A stretch of DNA of 64,000 bases from Sphingomonas sp. LY54 (GTDB lineage: Bacteria; Pseudomonadota; Alphaproteobacteria; Sphingomonadales; Sphingomonadaceae). The stretch lies in the NCBI RefSeq assembly GCF_035594035.1, contig NZ_CP141588.1, positions 2,572,501-2,636,500 on the forward strand, in the 5' to 3' direction. This document shows positions 62,526 through 64,000 of the stretch, piece after piece. A program made the position numbers and the translations under genes. Below the pieces are notes generated by a model. That model was not told where the DNA came from, did no database searches, and worked only from the letters and a program-made list of their open reading frames with translations. Numbering within the stretch: the first letter of the stretch is position 1; every line of letters begins with the position of its first letter.

Positions 62526-63398
62526 ATGAGCGCCGACACCCCCAAATGCGTGGCCGACTGCCAGGCCGTGCTCGGCGAGGGACCGGTGTGGGTCGCGGCG
62601 GAGCAGGCGCTCTACTGGCTCGACATCAAGGGCTATCGCATCCTCAGGCGATCGAACGAGGGGGCGATCACGGCCTGGGAAACGCCCTTCCGCATCTGCT
62701 CGCTGGCCCCGCGCGCGGTCGGCGGGTTCGTGGCGGGGACCGAGAACGGCTTCGCGCTCGTCGACCCGGCCGAGGATATTTACGAACTGATCGGCGACCC
62801 CGAACCCGAGCGGTCGACCAACCGCTTCAACGACGGCAAGGTCGACCGCGAGGGCCGATTCTGGGCGGGCACGATGGACGATGCCGAGGAACAGGCATCG
62901 GGCGCGCTCTACCGGCTCGACCAGGACCGCGGCTGGAGCCGCCTCGACGACGGCTACGAGGTCACCAACGGCCCCGCCTTCAGCCCCGACGGCCGCATCC
63001 TCTATCATAATGACAGCGGGCGCAGGACGACTTTCGCCTTCGATGTCGCCGAAGACGGGAGCCTAGCCGACAAGCGCATCTTCGCCCATTTCGAGGTCGC
63101 GGACGGCTATCCCGACGGGATGACGGTCGACGCCGAGGGCTGTCTCTGGATCGCTTTCTGGGACGGCTGGTGCGTCCGCCGCCTTTCGCGGGACGGAGAG
63201 GTGCTGCGCGTCATCGAGCTGCCGGTCGAGCGGCCGACCAGCTGCGCGTTCGGCGGGCCGGAGCTGGATCAGCTCTTCATCACTTCGGCGCGCGTCGGCC
63301 TCAATGCCGAGGCGCTGGCGGCGCAGCCGCATGCCGGCGGACTGTTCCTGGCGCGGCCGGGCGTCGCCGGGATCGAGGAGCGGCCGTTCGCGGGCTAG
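62526..63398 (+). CDS. SMP-30/gluconolactonase-family sugar lactonase
   Basis: Opens the aldonolactone made by the sugar dehydrogenase. A 290-residue six-bladed propeller: metal-ligand Glu in LGEGPVWV (about residue 18), TNRFNDGKVDREGRFWAGTM (about 98), NGPAFSPDGRILYHNDS (metal Asn/Asp, about 146-160) and PDGMTVDAEGCLWIAFWDG (Asp, about 198). ATG at 62526. Divergent from dgoK with a 91-bp gap, which should hold both promoters and a common regulatory site; no regulator gene is in view. Confidence 0.9.
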   Translation: MSADTPKCVADCQAVLGEGPVWVAAEQALYWLDIKGYRILRRSNEGAITAWETPFRICSLAPRAVGGFVAGTENGFALVDPAEDIYELIGDPEPERSTNRFNDGKVDREGRFWAGTMDDAEEQASGALYRLDQDRGWSRLDDGYEVTNGPAFSPDGRILYHNDSGRRTTFAFDVAEDGSLADKRIFAHFEVADGYPDGMTVDAEGCLWIAFWDGWCVRRLSRDGEVLRVIELPVERPTSCAFGGPELDQLFITSARVGLNAEALAAQPHAGGLFLARPGVAGIEERPFAG

Positions 63399-63403
63399 CG
63401 GGC

Positions 63404-63658
63404 CTATTCGTCCTCAGGCGAAACGCCGATCTCCACGACGTCGGTGAACGGCACGGTGCGCAAGACGCCGCCCGCTTCGTCCGCGATGTCGATCCGCTCG
63501 TGGAGCGGCAGCGAACCTTTGAGCACTTCCTGGCTGAGGATGCCGCGCGCGCCATCGATCGCCTCGCGCCACGCGGCGTCGAGGTCGGGAAATTCGCTTC
63601 CCTCGTCGTCCAGAATTTCAACGTCGTCGCTGCGGATGTGGAAGTAAAAACGCGGCAC
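63404..63658 (-). CDS. DUF6894-like small protein, 84 aa
   Basis: Starts at GTG (63658) with AGGAAG eight bases upstream. The sequence PRFYFHIRSDDVEILDDEG, FPDLDAAWREAIDGARGI and the Asp/Glu-rich tail match the small DUF6894 proteins common in alphaproteobacteria, many annotated as hypothetical. A compact alpha/beta fold is likely. It converges with the lactonase gene, 5 bp away. Function unknown. Confidence 0.8.
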   Translation of the reverse strand: MPRFYFHIRSDDVEILDDEGSEFPDLDAAWREAIDGARGILSQEVLKGSLPLHERIDIADEAGGVLRTVPFTDVVEIGVSPEDE

Positions 63659-64000
63659 TTACGCTTCCTGTCAGGCTCTCGGGGTCCGGCCACCTGTCCG
63701 GTCGGTCTTTCAGCAGGGTGTTCGCCGTGCCGCTACGTCGGAATCCAAGGCGCGAGGCGCCATTGCCCGGACCGCTGCGACGTTCTTTGCACGGCAAAGC
63801 GCATGGCCGAGGGCGCCAGTTCCGCGCCCGCCGGCTTTTTGTCGGTCCCTGCATTCGGTCCGGCGCGGCCCCGGTGCGGCCGGCGCCTTCCATGCAACTT
63901 TATCGGGCGCTGCTCTTTGTGAAGAGGGCGAGCGCTTTGCGCCGCCACGAACGACGCGCGTACCCAAGGGAGGGCCCCATCGCTAATTTCATGTTCGCGA
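63659..64000. other. Gene-free region to the window edge
   Basis: No supported coding frame, repeat or RNA gene is visible over about 340 bp. It must contain the promoter of the DUF6894-like gene. A GGGAGG lies at about 63970-63976; an ATG at 63991 could start a plus-strand gene beyond the edge, but spacing is poor. Confidence 0.4.

Overview
The window is GC-rich chromosomal DNA, most likely from a sphingomonad (Alphaproteobacteria, Sphingomonadales). The clues are a zwf-edd-glk-eda Entner-Doudoroff operon, DUF5985- and DUF6894-type small proteins, a type I secretion system with serralysin-like and giant RTX proteins, and the overall codon and GC style. No integrase, transposase, CRISPR array or rRNA was recognised. 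One tRNA-Glu gene is present. The assignment rests on family recognition by eye; no database search was run.

Layout. 1-7.2 kb: two envelope or secreted proteins of unknown function (the first cut by the window edge), recJ, tRNA-Glu, and a minus-strand block with two paralogous zinc-ribbon-like proteins, a small unknown and a bactofilin. 7.7-10.3 kb: a pirin, a carboxymuconolactone decarboxylase family protein and a hydrolase/OsmC fusion. 10.3-14.9 kb: an orphan terminase-small-subunit-like DNA-binding protein, a low-GC two-gene island (small membrane protein plus membrane-anchored P-loop GTPase), a clan-A glycoside hydrolase and a small secreted protein. 15.0-17.3 kb: a serralysin-type metalloprotease with RTX repeats.

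17.4-22.2 kb is a minus-strand tryptophan operon trpD-trpCF-trpB-trpA. It is preceded by what looks like a complete attenuator: a 44-codon leader ORF with a Trp-Leu-Trp-Trp run and a terminal Trp codon, followed by a hairpin with a U-tract. TrpC and TrpF are fused, as in enterobacteria. A cytochrome P450 gene diverges from it.

23.6-42.5 kb is the most unusual region. A TolC/ABC/HlyD type I secretion operon is followed by a 50-residue peptide gene. A convergent 2771-residue protein has a beta-helix region, an embedded HExxH metalloprotease-like domain, cadherin-like repeats and a C-terminal RTX region. Upstream of it and in the same direction lie three tandem phage-collar-like (MdpB-type) genes. 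Beyond them are a nucleotidyltransferase and a PqqD-like/asparagine-synthetase-like/B2-protease-like gene set of the kind that matures lasso peptides, but with no obvious precursor beside it. The 50-residue peptide has a lasso-leader-like Trp-x-x-Pro pattern and is the best precursor candidate in the window.

42.6-52.8 kb: a [2Fe-2S] ferredoxin, S-formylglutathione hydrolase, and two adjacent hybrid histidine kinases. The larger (about 1907 residues) contains ten HAMP-type units in tandem, seven of them nearly identical. Three small genes follow on the plus strand. 52.8-63.7 kb is catabolic: phenylacetate-CoA ligase, the Entner-Doudoroff operon, then a De Ley-Doudoroff-type galactose cluster (sugar 1-dehydrogenase, dgoA, dgoK, lactonase). 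Glucose and galactose degradation therefore lie side by side, converging on aldol cleavage of KDPG and KDPGal.
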